NCBI RefSeq assembly: GCF_036324505.1 | Contig: NC_086355.1 | Span: forward strand, 18,652,518 to 18,716,517 | Source: Eleginops maclovinus | Taxonomy: Eukaryota > Chordata > Actinopteri > Perciformes > Eleginopidae | Direction of reading: 5' to 3' | Length of the DNA stretch: 64,000 nucleotides | Shown: positions 22,462 to 34,650 of the stretch, piece after piece | Position numbering within the stretch: position 1 is the stretch's first letter | How the letters are laid out: each line of letters begins with the position of its first letter | Program-made: the position numbers and the translations under genes | The notes under the pieces: model-generated | The model's input: the letters and a program-made list of their open reading frames with translations, nothing else | Databases searched by the model: none | Told to the model about the DNA's origin: nothing

Positions 22462-23285
22462 ATAAAAGCAGTGGTGTCATGATGTTGGTAGTCGAGGCCA
22501 AATCTCCTCTCTGACCTATATACTGTAGCAGTGTAAAATCCCTTCAGAATATGCCAAAGCGAGGTGGCGGACATAAAGAGGGAGAGAACGGAAGGGAGAG
22601 GTGGGGGTAACAGAGAGGGGGGTTTGGTGTGTGTGTGGGTGGCTGTGTGTGTGTGAACAAAAAAAGGGAAAAGCAGAGAGGGATGAGACAGACTAAACAG
22701 AGATAAAAGAAAGAAGCAGACTGCATGTAAACAATGAGCAGCAGTGAAAGAGAAGGAGCGAGTGTGTCATTATTCTGATGATGTCATTAGCATTTAGCGC
22801 AGCGCTACATTTCCATGTGACGCTGTAGCATATTTGACCAATAAGGAGGGTTTTTGTATCCAAATGTATCGGTAAAATTAACATACATCACGTGTATTCA
22901 TTTTAATACTGTGAACCCAGCACGGTCCTCTATATAATTTTGCACATTTCTGTAAAGCGCTTAACTGCACAGCTCTCCACTCTATACACCAAAGCAAATT
23001 CTCTGTATGTGTAAAGCAACTTTGCAATAAACCCAATTTTTTATTCTGATACCGATTCTGTAAATAAACAAAAACCACATTGTCTATTTATATCACTGCT
23101 AATAATATCAACATATCACCACACAGCTTAATTGACTCGTAATGGCTCCAGAGCAGCAACTATAAATGCACTGGAGCAAACCACAGACGTTTAATTTAAC
23201 AGTGTGTGCAGCTAAAAGGGAAGCCTAATTAATTGCCCTCCCATCGTTCTGTATAGAGGGGATGTATCCAGGGAGCCATACTCAC

Positions 23286-23338
23286 ATTGAACAGAATAGG
23301 ACGCCAGCAGTGCGGCTGTGTTGTGTGGACAGGGCAAT
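23286..23338 (-). CDS. ptpn4: ptpn4 coding exon 6 (53 nt, residues 139-155, F2)
   Basis: Encodes LPCPHNTAALLASYSVQ, continuing into a serine codon split over the next intron; this matches the F2 helix LPCP-NTAALLAS of PTPN4. The donor is gtgagt. The acceptor is unusual: instead of a polypyrimidine tract, (UG)11 runs directly into uuucag. Phase 2 in, phase 1 out, so skipping would shift the frame. The reading frame used here differs from the longest open frame at this place and is set by exon phase and family match. Confidence 0.92.
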
Positions 23339-24065
23339 CTGAAACACACACACACACACACACACAGGATAAACAAACACAAAGATTAAGCTTTGAATCA
23401 ATGGAACACAATATCACAGTTATATGGACTTCATTTATGCAGCGCCTTATCCAGTATTTACGGCTCTCCAAAGCGTGTTCACATACGTCATCATTCATCT
23501 ATTCAACAGTAAAAAATACACTAATTTATAAAAACATGATCTAATTTCTTCTTTCTTTCTTTAAAAATCAGCAACACTTATTTTTTCGGTCAAAAACAAT
23601 AATGAAAGTTCCATGTTTGTGTACGTCTGTACCATACGCTTGTGTGTATGTGTATGATGTGTATAATGCATTGTATTCAGTTAAGGCTTTTCGAATGTGT
23701 TTATTTTGCTTACATTAGAAGCTTCTATTGAGGTTTTTGAATGATGCTTTTCAAAGGGATTAGATCCAGCTTTAATTCAAAAACATTTTGAATGTTTGGA
23801 TCCCACGATTTGGAAACAGCTGTAACACCAATTATGTTTGTGTAAATAAATATTTATCTTCAACCGTGCAGCAACACTCATGGTTTGACCAGAACGCATT
23901 ACAAGCCAAATAAAACCAGCCCAGGAAAAATGGAAAGGTTATAAATAAATCCTGATTGAATGGAGCTTCTAATGGACAGTATTTAAACCCACTGATGAAT
24001 ACCCATTTTAACATCTTGTTATGATACAACACATAGGATAATTACACAGCTGATGACACACTCAC
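23339..24065 (-). other. ptpn4 intron 5-6
   Basis: Intron of 727 nt whose 3' end in transcript order is a (UG)11 tract. A segment near 23425-23500 (catttatgcagcgccttatc) resembles a dispersed fish repeat by recollection. No other signal. Confidence 0.8.
23344..23366. repeat. (CA)11 at exon 6 acceptor
   Basis: Eleven CA units on the plus strand, read as (UG)11 in the ptpn4 transcript, ending three nucleotides before the AG of the coding exon 6 acceptor. Confidence 0.97.
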
Positions 24066-24110
24066 CTTCCAGTGACGATGTCCTGCTTGATCTGAAGATA
24101 ATATTGGTAC
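24066..24110 (-). CDS. ptpn4: ptpn4 coding exon 5 (45 nt, residues 124-137, F2 start)
   Basis: Encodes YQYYLQIKQDIVTG flanked by two arginine codons split across introns. This is helix 1 of the F2 (acyl-CoA-binding-protein-like) lobe. It follows a C-rich polypyrimidine tract ending ccccag, and the donor is gtgagt. Phase is 2 on both sides, so the exon is symmetrical and could be skipped without frame change, though that would remove part of an F2 helix. Confidence 0.93.
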
Positions 24111-24294
24111 CTGGGGGAGGGGGGGACACACGCATTAGGATAAGAGCACCTTCAGTATTTGAATTGAATACAGTTTCATTTAAAGAGAAAGGTGCTTATA
24201 TGGTATAGAACTTATAGAACTTTAATATATAGTTTTGTAGTCGTAGGTCAGTCTATAACAGTGTGTTGTAACTTATTCTGTTATTTTATATATA

Positions 24295-24494
24295 CAGTCC
24301 CGGAAACAATTAAGAAACCACTTCAGCATCATCAGTTCCTCTTGTTTTATTATTTATAGGTATGTCTTTGAGTTTAATTATATATATATATATATATATT
24401 TTTTAATGGAATGGACACAGGAATGGCTGCCATACATGCAGAGATAAAGATTTAAGACAAATCTGGAGTGGTCTTTTAATTTTTTCTGGAGCTG
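24295..24494. mobile_element. Tc1/mariner-type MITE, 200 bp
   Basis: Imperfect inverted ends CAGTCCCGGAAACAATTAAG and, reversed, CAGCTCCAGAAAAAATTAAA, each followed by the shared motif ACCACT. TA flanks both edges (24293-24294 and 24495-24496), the usual Tc1/mariner duplication. No coding capacity. Confidence 0.8.
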
Positions 24495-25346
24495 TATATA
24501 TATTTGACATTTCATTTGATTTTTCACTCTTGAAGAATGCCCTGTGACAAAAACTATCCTGATTTGGGATCAATAAAGTTAATTAAATCTGATAAGCAGA
24601 GGCTTTTACATAAAGTACGTAAAGCTAATTTGCCTTGACAGCAATAAAGAAAGAAAAGGCTCTTCTTATCAAACGTTAATAACAAATACTTAAGGAAATA
24701 GAAGCGACATATAGTATATTGTGTTACTGTCATAAGCAGAACCTCAGTTTGAATTAGACACTGAAAGCATCTCTACTATTAGCATTGCTTTCCTTATCCA
24801 AGCCGTCGTTATCCGTCTTCTTTATTCCAGCGTCCCCGTGTACTACACCATCTCTGTGTTACACATTGTCCGACAAAGCCATCAGGAGTGTGTTTTGGTC
24901 GTGACTTGAGTGTACAACACGCCCGATCGGCGAGTCAGATCCCAGGCTCACCACTCACAGTTTAATATGAGCTGCATAAAGAGTGTTGATAAGGCTCGGG
25001 CTGTGAGGCTGAAATAAACACCGGGCAGAGAAAAGGCGGCATGACGCCGTGACGCCTCCTCTGCATGTTGTTTGAGCGGAGCGCGCTGCTGCAGACCTTA
25101 TGTTTGCAGGACTGTGGGATGGAGTCCACATAACGGCGATGATACGAAACATACGGGTTCCTTTAATGAGCCCGCATCAAGAGAGGACAACGCTCCATTT
25201 GCACTAATTGGAAAGCTATTTTCATAAAAGCAAACCTTGTTTACTTAAGATCCACATTATGCAAATACCCTTACTTTCCATACATAGAGTATATAATATG
25301 TTACTTATTGCATGATAAGCTCTATGTACACATTTTTACTGTGTCC

Positions 25347-25372
25347 AACCCTAACCCTAACCCTAAACCTAA
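25347..25372. repeat. Short telomere-like run (CCCTAA)
   Basis: Three exact CCCTAA units and one altered unit. A shorter run of two units is at 47273-47286. Short interstitial runs of this size arise easily by chance or by repair. Confidence 0.85.
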
Positions 25373-26276
25373 TCTCAATAAAGCTGTTTAAAAGATCTCA
25401 GAATCTAGAATATTATTTAGTCTTGGCCATAATACACAGTTTTCCCTAAGTAACAGTGTAATCAAATGATACATCTTCCTAAAAGATGCATGCATGTCAT
25501 GAAAAATGGGGGGAAAAGAACACTTATGGAAGTACTTTAGTGTAAAGGGCCACTTAGTGAATAAAATAGCATTAAGAGAGAGTGGTTTCATTGATTATAG
25601 TCCAAGGAAACTACAACTACATGCCTTGATAATGGACTTTGTTATATAACTTTAGCATGACTATGACTTGTTTTATAAGCGCTGTAAACGTTTTTACATA
25701 AACTCTTGTTTTTTTTTACCTTGTGTGAATCTGTACGGTCCTGTTTTTCACTCTCACCCTGTCGCTGCTTTAAACTCCTGAATTTCACCACGGGGACGAA
25801 TAAAGTTCCATCTTATGTTAAACACATAACACCTGACAGAATTTCACACCCATTTTTCCGAAACATTGAATTCAAGTGGAAACCCCTGTGTAAGTTACCA
25901 TGGATGAGTTTAACATACGAGTACTTTACTTAAAGCGGGAAAAAGAAATGCATGACGAACGGATCAGAGGAATCAGAAGGTTTTTCATTGTATTATGACA
26001 TTAATTATTGGCATGAAGTTCGCCAATTCTCAGACTTTTTCTTGTATATATCATATTCTATTTACGCGTATATAGACCTATGCTTGCACTACCATTACTA
26101 CACTGTAGCTTATGTGGTTATAGGTTATTTTAAAACCTTTGAATCTTGAGTCTCCATCTGTATATTGAGATCATTTTTTGACGCGTTTAAGTTCCCAGCC
26201 TTAGTTGTTATCCTTCCATCAGAAAATACTAAGCATTGTTGTCGGTGATAATCAGAATATTACAGTTGTTTCTTAC

Positions 26277-26355
26277 CTTGTGTATTCTTCCTGAAGTTTT
26301 CCCGGATCTGTTACAAAGAATTTGACTCTGAAGCTCATATTATAGGGAGACCCTC
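26277..26355 (-). CDS. ptpn4: ptpn4 coding exon 4 (residues 97-122, FERM)
   Basis: Encodes RGSPYNMSFRVKFFVTDPGK followed by LQEEYT, the end of F1 and linker into F2. FRVKFFV-DP is a strong PTPN4 match. The first codon is completed across the intron (A|GA). Acceptor tttatcag, donor gtaaga after ACAAG, phase 1 in and phase 2 out. This exon is too short and too split to appear as an ordinary open reading frame; it was found by matching the family sequence on the reverse strand. Confidence 0.93.
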
Positions 26356-26988
26356 CTGATAAAAAAGAAACAAAAATGCCAACTGTTAAAATGGAAAGCA
26401 TAACATGGCGTATCTGTGAATGGATACAAACTGTACGTGCGTGTAAGCTCTTATACTGTTAAGAGTGGATTAGTTCCACTATTTTAAAAGAAGATAAAAA
26501 CAACGGGAATAAATGACTTAGTGTAAACATAAGCAAGCATACATTTCTACAAATGAGTCCTACTCCATGCAGCGTGTAAAATACCAAACCCTGAGGTTAT
26601 TCTTCAATGAATCAATCACTCAAACACACAGAGTTGAAACTCAGTTCAATCATCGCTGGAGGACCATTGCCTTTCTCACTCGGGCTACGTCTTAATTCTG
26701 ATACAAATTCTATTACTCATTAATTTTTTTTTTAAACGAGTTGAAATGAAGTTTAATCATTGCTCACGGCAGATTCAGAATTTTAAATCATAAAGTGACT
26801 TTAGCTTGAGGTGGAGGCTGGATTTTTAACCTTCACTGTAGTTGGACTAACTAATAAATTGTGAAATTCAAGCAATTACGTTGGACTTGAGTGAACTGCT
26901 GTGGGTTTCTTTTGTTCCTGAAAATAGACTGGGTTTGTTAGTAGTGGTGGACGTGTCAGTGTGGTGGTGTGTTGTGGATTCCACTCAC
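26356..26988 (-). other. ptpn4 intron 3-4
   Basis: Intron of 633 nt; AT-rich, nothing of note seen. Confidence 0.85.
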
Positions 26989-27031
26989 TTTTCAACTGTT
27001 TCCTGATGGGCTTGGTGGGATCGAGCCAGCG
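26989..27031 (-). CDS. ptpn4: ptpn4 coding exon 3 (43 nt, residues 83-96)
   Basis: A very short exon encoding RWLDPTKPIRKQLK plus one base of the next codon. The motif WLDP-KPIRKQ is characteristic of the F1-F2 junction in FERM proteins such as PTPN3/4 and protein 4.1. Acceptor ttttacag, donor gtgagt, entering phase 0 and leaving phase 1. A long (CA)n on the plus strand, read as (UG)n in the transcript, ends about 86 nt upstream of it. Because the exon is not a multiple of three, skipping it would shift the frame. Confidence 0.93.
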
Positions 27032-27116
27032 CTGTAAAATATTGATTAAGAGACACTTAGAGACACCCTCCATGACATGGTTAAACAAGATAAATTATTC
27101 ACCACTGGCCATGCGT

Positions 27117-27229
<113 letters not shown>

Positions 27230-27924
27230 CTCCCAACAAATATACTTACACATATCAATATAATATATGCACCGACATGCAGTAAAAGTACATACTAGCT
27301 TGTTATTCACACACAGCCATAATGTATGTGCGTTTATGAGACAGACCTAAGAGTTCTGCTTTAGGCAAACACTTACTCTAGTGCACACACAAAACACACA
27401 TTTGAGGTCCATGCACCCACACAGTGGATTAAAGAGACCCGATTTTCCCCAAAACATATTTTCCCTAATGTCTATAGTGCTTTTTATCTATCTAGATTGT
27501 TTTAGTGTGAGTTTCAAAGTGTTGAAGATATCAGCCGTAGAGATGTTTGCCTTCTCGCTAAAGAATGGAACGAAATGGCTTGTGATGCTGAAAACGCAAA
27601 ACAAATAACATTTGTAAAAACCAAAACAGGAACTCATCTCTACTGAAATTATGACACCAGAACTCAAGAATTACAGCCACCACCATGGCAAACCTACTCA
27701 TGGACAATTGGAGGGTGGAGTTTGATAGAAAGAAAATAGATGGTACATGAATGCCCACAACAGGTGTTTGGATTGTCATGAGCAACAATGATTTGTTTTT
27801 TAATTTGTAAAAAAAATAAAATGCTGTTAAGTTTTTTAAAGTTGAGTGCCATCCAGTTCCATTATATTTGAGAGATGGAAAACTCTATGGCGGATTCCAA
27901 TTTTCTACAACTCGCACCAAATCG

Positions 27925-28110
27925 GATTTGGATCATGAGGTAGAGAAGTCAGTAGTTCAATCTCCCGGCCCCTGCAACACGTCTAAGTGTCCTTGGGCAA
28001 GATACAGAACCCCAAATTGCTCCCGTTAGAATGGCCAATGTTGTGTGGGACCTTGTATAATATTATATGCTATATAGCTGGATACTGACTTGAGAAGCAC
28101 TATATCATAT
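27925..28110 (+). mobile_element. tRNA-derived SINE
   Basis: A degraded tRNA-like head (atgaggtagag, then agttcaatctcccggcccc as A- and B-box-like parts) is followed by a body with gtccttgggcaagata and ccccaaattgctccc. The same body order occurs on the minus strand near 40300. Family name not assigned; boundaries approximate. Confidence 0.7.
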
Positions 28111-28469
28111 CTGGTTTACTAGAAATCAATACAGGTTAGATTGTGTGTTCCATTTTGGGGTATAACTGCCCTTTCTAGATTTTCAGTTGGCACACACCAA
28201 AAACACAGGAAGTGAGCAGGAAGTTGAAGCTAAATTTTGTATTCGCCAAACAGTGGTACAAGAACTTCCACCTTAGTCATGGGCCCAAAAAGTTTTTTTC
28301 CTTTTGGCTTACATTGCAAAAGAGACATCTATAAATCTTACATTTTTTAAGGTAAATCAGCACTACATCATAAGGTGCTTAAAGCCGAATCCAGAGGTTT
28401 TTTTCCCGTTTCTATTTATTTGTCCAAGCAGGGACCAGACATGACGCTGCTATGATGGAGTGGTTTGGA

Positions 28470-28650
28470 AGTAGGGCTTAAGGAAAATGCAAGTGCTATG
28501 GGGCCAATCGATGTGGAAGATCGCCGGAAGTCAGGGTATTTATGTTCTAGACAGAGAGTCAAGGGATTTCAGCTTCAAGAGTCCCTGAGCACCTTTCATA
28601 GGAACGAACGGTGCCCCGCCTCCAATGCTGCATTCTATACATTTTAGACA
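28470..28650 (+). repeat. Dispersed repeat, copy A
   Basis: Shares ctaaggaaa/cttaaggaaaatgcaagtg, tttcataggaacgaacgg and cctccaatgctg with 61850-62065. Upstream sequence from about 28290 may belong to the same unit (recollection of similar fish repeats). Class unknown. Confidence 0.65.
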
Positions 28651-28706
28651 TCCGTAGCACACACATTCTCACAAACACTCTGTAGATTGATGAACATTAT
28701 ACTGAC

Positions 28707-28814
28707 TGGTGCTTCTAAGGAGTCATCAGCCAAGTGCAGGCCAAAGTAGTCTCTCTCAGTCAGCTCCAGGTGCTTAAAGACAGCTTCCAGCAACACCTGG
28801 CCAGGATCCGACTT
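28707..28814 (-). CDS. ptpn4: ptpn4 coding exon 2 (residues 47-82, FERM F1)
   Basis: Encodes 36 residues beginning KSDPGQVLLEAVFKHLEL and containing TERDYFGLHLADDS, the typical ubiquitin-like F1 lobe signature of FERM proteins. It matches the family with no length change. The acceptor is ctccgcag. The donor is gtcagt after CCA, which departs from consensus at intron position +3 and is the weakest donor visible apart from that of exon 12. Phase is 0 on both sides. The intron upstream is 9.2 kb. Confidence 0.93.
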
Positions 28815-30005
28815 CTGCGGAGGGACAGGAAACACACAAGGAGTAAGCATTAATCACTCGGTAAAAACTTGCAGAATAGAATGTGAATAGGACATGTTAT
28901 TTTGTGGTATATCGGGAAAAAGATTGAAACAATGCAGAATCTTCAAAAACATTTCCTTACTAAATAATTTAAATGCTTACATTACATTTTCACCAAGTTT
29001 AGATTCATGTGTGATTCATCCATGTTCAGCCTTATTGAATATCTTTCCAACCACATAGGGAGAAACATATAAGGAATTAAGTTGATGCGTGCCTGTGGGC
29101 CTTTGTCGCATATTTATCTTTTTCGCTACATGGTTTGCTCAGTGACCGTGTAATGCCATCTGACATCTTTCTAGCAATTTAGCAAAGCAATATAGCCCTG
29201 TATGCATAAGTGTGTTGAGCCGCAATGAATTTTTAAGCCATTAACATATATAGATGTACATATCAGGTTGTTTTAATGTGATCCCACATTCACCAGCTGT
29301 CTTGAAGAAAACTGTAACATAAGGAGACTTGGCTTGATGGGTAAGCATGTAATCATAACATACTATTTTATATTTATGTATAGGAATACCACAGAAACAA
29401 AGATTTATCTAGCAATCATCAATCTATGTTTTTCCATCATGTTGGAATATGGGTGGAAAAAACGCAGCATAGTAGTGAAGGTTCAACATGTTGGTGCCTA
29501 TAACCAACTAGAAACCGATCCCAAAACAGATTTGATGTTTGGGTAAATGCTTTCATGTAAACTGCCATGAGTTTAGAAAGTGGTAGATACAAAAAAGTCT
29601 GAAGTTAACTAGTGAGGAACATTTGGCTTAGAAAAAGCACCACAGCAGCGTGGTAAAGGAGTGAAGAAAGAGCACTGAAACCACCGTCTGTCTGCGGCAA
29701 AGCTTGCATAAAACTGAAATTGGGAAAGAGGAACATTTAGAGCAGGAGAGGGGGTAATTAAATCAAAGTAAACTCAATGGCCATGTGCTTTAACGTGCCC
29801 AGCGGGGCTTTTCAATGAATGTTACTGCCTCTCTGAACCCCACAACCAGCCAAGATGTTTCCTTTTTAAAGTTTGGCAAAATTACACCATTTACCATAGC
29901 GAGACAGTGTAATAACAGAAATTATCTTCCGATTTTCACATTTACCATGGTACCTAAACAAATAATGAGTGACAAATGCTTACCTCAGCCTCACCCAGAT
30001 CTAAG

Positions 30006-30478
30006 CTTAAAGTGGCCCTATCAGGCTTTTTGGGGCTCCCGATTTCCTGTAGTGTGTTCTATAGATTTTAGTGCATGTAAATGGTCTGCAAAGAATAAAA
30101 ACCCAAAGTTCACACCAGAAAGAGTTTATCTCCCCCACCCTGTCTGAAACACCTCGATTGGAGTGCTCTGTTTACTTCTGTAACATAGTGAAATCACTGT
30201 TTAACACTCGTGTTTCTATTAGCTAGCGCTCCAACTCATTGTACTTGACAGGCTAAGGGGCAGAACATCACTAGGCGGTCGACCAATCATAACAAAACTG
30301 GCCAGCTAACCAATTAGAGCTGGCAATGGTTTCAGGCTAAGTGGGAAAAGAGTTGCTGCAACACAGGCATTTTTTTTAATGAGCAAAATAAAGACCTTTT
30401 TGAACATTAAGCATGTCACACTAGAGGCACAGCATATAATTATGAAACGTGAAAGTTAGCATAATAAAGCCCCTTTAA
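30006..30478 (+). mobile_element. MITE family copy 4
   Basis: Left end TTAAAGTGGCCCTATCAGGC; right end, reversed, TTTAAAGGGGCTTTATTATG. Interior blocks match the copies at 10550 and 16957. TTAA-like edges on both sides suggest a TTAA target. Confidence 0.82.
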
Positions 30479-31582
30479 AACAGTGATAATTCCTCAAAAT
30501 CAATCTACAATTATACGTCTCATTTAGAATGGCGCTGTAAAAAACTTTAAAAACATTATCATATATAGGAAGTCAGAAATGACTCAGCTGAGACCAAGGA
30601 TCACATGACAAAAATGTGGTGAAAAGAAAATGACAAGAAGGGTAGTAAAACTGTAAAAAGTGTAGTATACATAGAGAATGTCGAGTTTTCCCCAAATATT
30701 ACACAATTAGTTAGAAATTCCACTTTGTTTCTTTTTTTTATGATTTATGGCAATACAGTATTACTATGTCATCCTGTACAACGTTTCCTTTAATCGTAAC
30801 TGTGATTGTCTTCTATGCATGTATTATATAGGAGAGGTGCAGAAAAATCGGGGCCACACCAGTGTATGTAAAATGTGACAAGAGCAAAAAATGAAACTGA
30901 TTTATATTCAGTAGGTTAACAAGAACTGTTAAATATGTAATTATAACTCTTAGCTATCATTAAACACGGCGCAGAAGGAATGTCTGCGTGCTTTAAAAAA
31001 GGAACATATTTCCCTTCTTTACAAATACTTGGGCCCCTCAAAATGTAAGTGTGCGAGCAGTCTAGCCGTAATTAAAGACTTGTATGTACGTTTTGGGTGT
31101 CATACCATTTATTTTCACTTTCAAAACAAATAAATTGATGTGGTATCATTGCAATATTACCAGTGGAAAAAACATGTTGGTAACAGTGGCTTAACAAAAA
31201 CCGAGGTTGTAAAAAGAAGGACTTTCCCAGAGCCGCCTTGAAATACAGGATAGATAAAGATGAGAAGAGAGACGATGAAAGGCTGAGGAATCATTCATGA
31301 AACAGATCATCAATATCACATCGTTTCACGAGTAGAATGAAGGGTGAGAGGATAAACTGTGGGACCACAAGTGGAGCAGAAATTCACACCTGATCCTGCT
31401 GCCACTTTGACAGAGGGAGGGAGTGTGAGTGTGTAACTCCATTACAACTCCCATGGGAGTCACTGCTCTCCCCCACCTCTCCCCTGTCCCCTGGTGACAC
31501 ACTTTTACAGCCCAGCATGTGTGAGAGTGTGCGGGTAAGGAAAGTTGACAGTTGACATGTTGACATGGCTGCCCTTCAGGAT

Positions 31583-31586
<4 letters not shown>

Positions 31587-31659
<73 letters not shown>

Positions 31660-31668
31660 ATGTGTGCG

Positions 31669-31719
<51 letters not shown>
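31587..31719. repeat. TG microsatellite, about 133 bp with interruptions
   Basis: TG repeat with small GCATG and GCG interruptions near 31658-31676; in ptpn4 intron 1-2. Confidence 0.97.
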
Positions 31720-31720
<1 letters not shown>

Positions 31721-33900
31721 TAGCAATGTACTGTCAAAGCCTAGTTAGCAGTGAGTCAACACCGATAACCTCTCTGTGCTAACTTCCTCAAGTCTTAACC
31801 ATTACAATTATATTAAATATGCATATAGTGTTTTAAAAGCATTTAGTGTTATGGAAATGTTTCACTAAGGTAGTTAGTGAAGTTTACATGTTGTGCTGTG
31901 CTGTGGTCGAGAAAATACCATATGTTTGACTGTTATGAGATCACTGGTGTCTCGCTTTTAAAAACGATGTTGTAAACAAAGAAATAGCTATTCAAAAAGA
32001 ATCTGCTATTAGAAATAAAAGGGTGTTCACAATTCATTAAAAATAAATAAACATCTGACTAGCTGTGACCAGACACTGAATAGTGTAACTGATTTACAGT
32101 ATATTGTCTGATTTATAGGAAAGACGTTTTCAAAGAAATGGTTTTCCTTCTTGATAAAAAAAAATGTCCCTCCACATGTGGGTCTCTTTATTAACCGCCA
32201 ACATTGGCATCACGGTCTGTGTTATCGGAATCTAAAGCCTCTGTTCCTCAATATAGCAGAAGAGAAACTGTACATGTATATGTAAAGATGTAAAAAGTGT
32301 TATGAGCAAGTTTTAAACATTGTTTTGCGATTTCGCAGCCTTATTTGAGGTGCCTCACAAAGACGATATCCATGACAAGCCAAAATCATAGTTTTCCCCG
32401 TCTAAGCCACATACCATCGGTGATGAGGGGAACTGAACATCTTTGCCCTGAAAAGGAGTGTCCAGGTGGACATGGCATCAGAGGCAAACAGGTAACATAC
32501 TGTAGTTCACAGGCTATTGGGTTAACAAAATAAGTGAAATGGTTGATTAAAAAACTAAATCTAAACCAAAGAACTAAGATGTTCAATAGAGGTATGCCTT
32601 TACAAAATAAAAGCTGCTCAAAAGTCATTAAAAAGTTCTTGTGTGGAGAAAAAAATTAAAATAAAAAAGAAGCTGTGTACAGACACTGACTAGTTTCAGA
32701 TTTTTTTTCACAGACATTTGTAAAAGATGGGTGTTTCCTTTTACTTGAAAAAAAAGAATACATTTTCAGAAGTGTGTGTTTTCCTGGCAATGGTTGTGTC
32801 ATTACTCGTGGGAGTGTTGGAGAATGCAGTAGTTTCCCCTGCAGTGCTTTCTGACGCCTGTTACTTGTATTGTGAGAGAAATGTTGTACGTGGAAGTAAG
32901 ATCAGAATCAACAATATTTTGACCATAACGTATTATTTGTGACGCCTCAAAATGAGGAGACAACAATGTGTCACGTGACAACCCGAGAAATGCAGTTTTG
33001 AAAATCTAACATACTCATCCAAAACCCAGCAACATTTTTACAGGCTGTCTAACAAAGTGTGATGATTCAACAGCTGACTGGGGTCAAACAGACAAAATGA
33101 GGAAGTGAGAGAACATGCAAACCTCTAATATGATGTTTTCACATATAAGGCTATTCATAGGCATGAGTCTGAGAGTCTGTGTGTGTCCACTGCTTCCCCT
33201 TTGTGTGAAGCAGCTTTGCAAGCTTTATGTGGGAGCCCTCTGTGCACTTTTCATACTGTGCTCCCAGGAATCCCATCGCCACTGTGTTTGTGTGTTCTGT
33301 GTACGTGTCTGGTATTCTTGTTTTGTCATGTTCTATATTTTTTTACTTTGAACAGTAAGATGATATAATACAGAGACCTACAATTAAGACCAAATATACC
33401 ACGAAAGAAAAAACAGAACAAGAAAATAAACCAACGGAAAAAGAAACATAAAAGAAAAAAATGTTATTGCTGCCAGTGCAAAAGCAAATAGAAATACATT
33501 GCTCAAACTGATCTTGCATATACATACAAGCATGTCCACGCAGAACAACGTACAGCAGCAAACTCCAAACTGGTTCAAGTTCATGTGCTACACACTTTAT
33601 GAAATTGAGAGAGTAGCAGAACTCATATTAAAAGTAGAGACGTACAAATAAAGATAGATAGGGAGGACAACAGTCCACAGAGATGGTAAGAGGGAGACAG
33701 AGAGTCATAGAGGAGCAAAGAGTGGAGAAGAGAGAGCGAGCAGGGGAAGAGAGAAAAGGAGTGATTGACGACGAGGTTGTACCAGACAAACACTCTTTGT
33801 GTTGATCTTCATCAGAGCAGCAGCAACACTCACTGAAATAGTGTCCGTGTGCGTGAGAGCGAGGAGAGAAGAGGGAGACGTGGTGATGGAGCGCCATCAG

Positions 33901-33930
33901 AGAGAAAGAGTGGGAGAGTGAGAGAGAGTG

Positions 33931-33961
<31 letters not shown>

Positions 33962-33962
33962 T
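33901..33962. repeat. GA-rich simple repeat
   Basis: Imperfect (GA)n that leads directly into the three-unit tandem repeat. Confidence 0.9.
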
Positions 33963-34650
33963 GTTTTCTCTAAAGATCTCACAGAAATGACCAATTAAAC
34001 AGAAGTCTAGAAAAGTGAAGGCACAAGAGAAGCTAACTTGGCTAACACCTGATGACATGGAAGAAGAGCGGGAAGGCTAGGCTAAGCTAAGCCAAGGAAG
34101 AAAGATTCCAGCAGAAAGAGAGAGATGTTTTCTCTAACGCTCTCACAAAAATGATAAATTAAATAATAGTTAACTCAGATAAAACTACTGAATTCTGATA
34201 TAATCAAGTCCTACATGAGAGAAAAACAGCAGGAGGCAAAAGGAAAACCATTTGAAAGAAATGTATAAAAAAGATCAAAGAAGACAAGAAAAGTAAAGGC
34301 ACAAGAGAAGCTAACTTGGCTAACATCTAATAGCACAGAAGAGAGTGTGAAGGCTAAACTGAGCTGAGCTAAACTAGAAATGCTAAGCTCTCACAGAATT
34401 GATAAATTACCTGAGACACATATGCTAAGTTCTTTAATCCTGAGAAAGAAGAACGGTAAAGGGATAACCGTTTACAAAATGAAAACAGAAAGATGAAACG
34501 AAAAAGAAACAAAAGGGAAAGGCACAAGAGAAGCTCACTTGGCTACCATCTAAATGATACACAAATAGTGGAGGAAGGCTACGCTAACCTATGCTAAGGG
34601 CAAAACGACTCCAGCCGAAGGATAAGAGAGAGAGATGCTCTGATAAATTT
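33963..34650 (+). repeat. Diverged tandem repeat, three units of about 225-280 bp
   Basis: The block ggcacaagagaagctaactt plus ggctaacacct recurs at about 34019, 34297 and 34521. It is each time preceded by a gatgttttctct or ctctcacagaa block (33959, 34128, 34386) and followed by a gctaagct-type block. Units are too diverged to be a recent expansion. Confidence 0.82.

Larger units (their letters stand above)
16206..23285 (-). other. ptpn4 intron 6-7, with LINE
   Basis: Intron of 7080 nt. It contains a MITE copy (16957-17402), the RTE retrotransposon (17669-20926), a copy of a dispersed repeat at about 21425-21810, and a compound TG/G tract (22424-22461). The stretches between show no coding signal. 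Confidence 0.8.
24111..26276 (-). other. ptpn4 intron 4-5
   Basis: Intron of 2166 nt. It holds a Tc1/mariner-type MITE (24295-24494), a retroelement-like tail (tgggatcaataaagt at about 24558) and a short telomere-like run (25347-25372). The interval 24900-25160 is more GC-rich than its surroundings, without a recognised gene. Confidence 0.8.
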
